From assembly GCA_007116275.1 (NCBI GenBank), contig SKIU01000029.1:1-9653 (forward strand): a stretch of DNA of 9,653 bases, read 5' to 3'. The translations under genes were made by a program, and so were the position numbers. A model generated the notes under the pieces. It saw only the letters and a list, made by a program, of their open reading frames with translations, made no database searches and was not told the DNA's origin. Shown one piece after another: positions 7,870-9,653 of the stretch. This stretch comes from a candidate division SR1 bacterium (lineage in GTDB: Bacteria; Patescibacteriota; Gracilibacteria; Absconditabacterales; Absconditicoccaceae). The stretch's first letter is position 1; each line of letters begins with the position of its first letter.

Positions 7870-7898
7870 TTGACAAAACAACAACCCGCGACTATAAT
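7870..7898 (+). promoter_or_regulatory. Consensus sigma70 promoter of the large unknown ORF
   Basis: TTGACA (7870-7875), a 17-bp spacer and TATAAT (7893-7898) match the ideal sigma70 promoter at every position. It lies between the upstream terminator and the ATG at 7927, with transcription expected to start near 7905 and a leader of roughly 22 nt. Perfect consensus at both hexamers with optimal spacing is rare and points to strong transcription unless repressed. Confidence 0.9.
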
Positions 7899-7900
7899 AA

Positions 7901-7914
7901 AGTACTTTAGTACT
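7901..7914. promoter_or_regulatory. AGTACT-TT-AGTACT palindrome at the start site (possible operator)
   Basis: Two copies of the self-complementary hexamer AGTACT (7901-7906, 7909-7914) are separated by TT, directly after the -10 box and over the expected transcription start. A dimeric repressor binding here would block initiation; the same bases at the 5' end of the RNA could form a small stem. No regulator gene is adjacent. The role is inferred from position and symmetry only. Confidence 0.45.
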
Positions 7915-7926
7915 ATAACGATTAAA

Positions 7927-9653
7927 ATGGGAGACATAGAGAATAAAATACCCGAAATTGAATTAAAAGATTGACTCGACCATTGAGAGGCAAGTCGTGT
8001 ATTAGATATTATCCAAAAAGATAAAAAGAATTTCACAGAAAACCTAAAAAAAGAGATAAGTGATCTAGACGAAGATGACGAACTAAGCTCATCACTTCTT
8101 ACATGAATACAAAAACACATAAAAGAGAACTCCCTCACCAAAGATGAAGCCAAGACATATAGTACACTACTCACAAACCTTAATCTTAATAAAGATAATC
8201 CAGATTACGAGAAAATCCAAACACAACTCGACCAAATAATAAGCGCAAAATACAAAGCTAGAAAACTAGAAAAAAATGAAGTAATTGATAATAAATTACA
8301 AATAAATGCAGCACTTGATGTTATAGAACAATGAAGCACAACACCAGAAAAAGCATGATATATGATGACACTATTAAAAAACTTTGCACCAAAAGAAGAT
8401 AAAAACCAAGAAACACGAAACAAAATCATAAATGAATTGGGGACAGACTTCACACAATCATACGAATGAAAAATTATCACAGATATTATCAAAAGTGAAG
8501 ACAGCTACAGTACCCGAAAATCCATCCAATATCCAGAAAATCACAAAACAGCAGTACAAAAAGACATCAGCGATATTCCCAAAAACCTCAAAAACTATCT
8601 TACATGACTACAAGAAGGATATCAAAAAATTATAACAAATCGTGAAAACAAACTCATAGCACCAAACCTTAGCAAACGGGAAGCATTAGCAGAGATTGAC
8701 TATGACAATAATTCAGGAGAATTAACAATAGACAACCAAAAATACAATCTTTTTGACATAAAAACGGAGAAAGGAAAACCAAAATACAGTTGTACTATAG
8801 AAAAGATTGAAGAAGACATACCATACACACTCACCATAACAGAAAATGGAGAAGATGGAAAAAACACAAAAGAAATTAAATTATATCCAAAAGACCAACC
8901 TCAAGAAATAAACACCGACAACATAAACACATGGATTTGACTATGGGAACTGGGGAAAACGCCGGATCAAACAAAAATAAAAACTTTTATCGATGGCCAA
9001 ACAGACCCATTAGATAATACTACTAAAGCCAACATCATCAAGCTCTTACAAGCTGCAAAAAACAAAGACGCAGTAAACTGAGAGTACTACACACAAGCTC
9101 TCAATACCATCGAAGAAAAACAAACTAAAGAACAAATAGAAAAACAACAAGAATCTCTCCACGACCAAGCCATCAACTTCCTTGCCAAAGCACCAACACA
9201 TGAACAAGCACATGATTTATTTGAAAACAACAGAGATCTCGCAAACCAAATACTGAGTATGATAATAGATAACAAGCAAGAACGAACCGAAACACAAAAA
9301 ACAAACATAGTAGCTCTAGTAAAAAACTATATTGGAAAAGCTAACGTAGATAAATTAAAAGACAATCCACTTACCTTTGAAAATATAAAAAGTAATATCC
9401 GAAAATGATCAAAATTGGACCGCCGACCATCTACCTATAAAGGTAATGATGTCTATGTTATAGTATTAGAGAGAAATGATAGCAATAAAAAAGTAATAGC
9501 AATATTCCCATGAACTATGGACGAGCTCCATAAAGCAAGAGCATCACAGACAATAAAGAATGATAAAATTAAGTATAACCCAGAAGAAATTGAGTGATGA
9601 GAAAAAGAAAAAATCACAGCATTTATCAATAAATTTGATGAAAATGGATCCTA
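7927..9653 (+). CDS. Large uncharacterised charged protein, 3' end outside the window
   Basis: Open for 575 codons without TAA or TAG and continuing past the right edge, so only the N-terminal part is seen. I do not recognise the family. The start at ATG 7927 is set by the promoter 29 bp upstream. There is no signal peptide or membrane segment; the sequence is rich in Lys, Glu, Asp, Asn and Gln. Residues 1-230 look mainly helical, about 255-330 look beta-rich (runs such as GELTIDNQKYNLF and YTLTITENG), 340-475 helical again with a Gln/Lys/Glu stretch that could be coiled coil (about 392-412), and 500-535 contain a VYVIVLERN / KKVIAIFPG strand pair. Only one Cys is present. It has 13 in-frame TGA codons against about 12 GGN glycine codons, the highest TGA share here, plus five CGA and one CGG read as Trp. 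It is likely cytoplasmic or exported by a non-Sec route; role unknown. Confidence 0.85.

Noticed and set aside
7698..8174. A 158-codon minus-strand open frame across the methyltransferase end and the large ORF start
   Set aside because: It runs through a terminator, a consensus promoter and two plus-strand genes, and has no homology-like features.
82..9653. Pseudogenes or widespread frameshift/sequencing errors
   Set aside because: The interruptions are all TGA, never TAA or TAG, they fall on glycine positions, and the frames never shift. Recoding explains them all.
1..9653. CRISPR array, tRNA genes or mobile-element genes
   Set aside because: No regularly spaced direct repeats, no cloverleaf-like segment with GTTCRA-type arms, and no transposase or integrase motifs were seen on either strand.

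Overview
The window reads as a piece of a low-GC chromosome from an Absconditabacterales (SR1)-type Patescibacteria/CPR bacterium that uses a doubly altered genetic code. Read with the standard code, every long gene but one falls apart at TGA. Read with TGA as glycine, the fragments join into nine plus-strand genes with recognisable family motifs, and all eight whose ends lie in the window stop at TAA or TAG. I count 44 in-frame TGA codons. A second change is also visible: CGA (26 codons) and CGG (1) repeatedly fall where the protein families carry tryptophan, while arginine is written AGA/CGT/CGC. TGA=Gly with CGA/CGG=Trp matches the published Absconditabacterales code (NCBI table 37) better than the simpler SR1/Gracilibacteria code (table 25). 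Protein lengths and motifs below assume this reading.

Layout, all on the plus strand. Positions 1-81 hold a hairpin terminator from an upstream gene. Then come uppS (undecaprenyl diphosphate synthase, 82-783), dnaN (sliding clamp, 832-1974), a type IV prepilin-like protein (2009-2557) and a nucleotidyltransferase-fold protein (2566-3378), closely spaced and possibly co-transcribed. After an AT-rich gap of about 180 bp come ftsA (3560-4735) and ftsZ (4815-5969), the core division pair. A lone ATP synthase epsilon gene (atpC, 6087-6521) has its own promoter and terminator. A TRM11-like SAM methyltransferase (6708-7790) follows and ends in another terminator. A near-perfect consensus promoter (TTGACA-N17-TATAAT) followed by a small palindrome then drives a large, uncharacterised, charged protein that runs off the window (7927-9653+).

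The genes are mostly housekeeping: lipid carrier for wall synthesis (UppS), replication clamp (DnaN), divisome (FtsA/FtsZ) and F1 epsilon. No tRNA, rRNA, CRISPR array, transposase or phage module was seen. No gene has a convincing Shine-Dalgarno sequence.

The most interesting points are: (1) the sense-codon reassignment CGA to Trp; (2) a dispersed palindromic repeat plus a CTTGCAA tandem array sitting in frame inside the methyltransferase; (3) a strong gradient of TGA use, from none or almost none in atpC/ftsZ to the majority glycine codon in the large unknown ORF; (4) a prepilin whose cleavage-site glycine is itself a TGA codon; and (5) the unknown large ORF behind a consensus promoter and possible operator.
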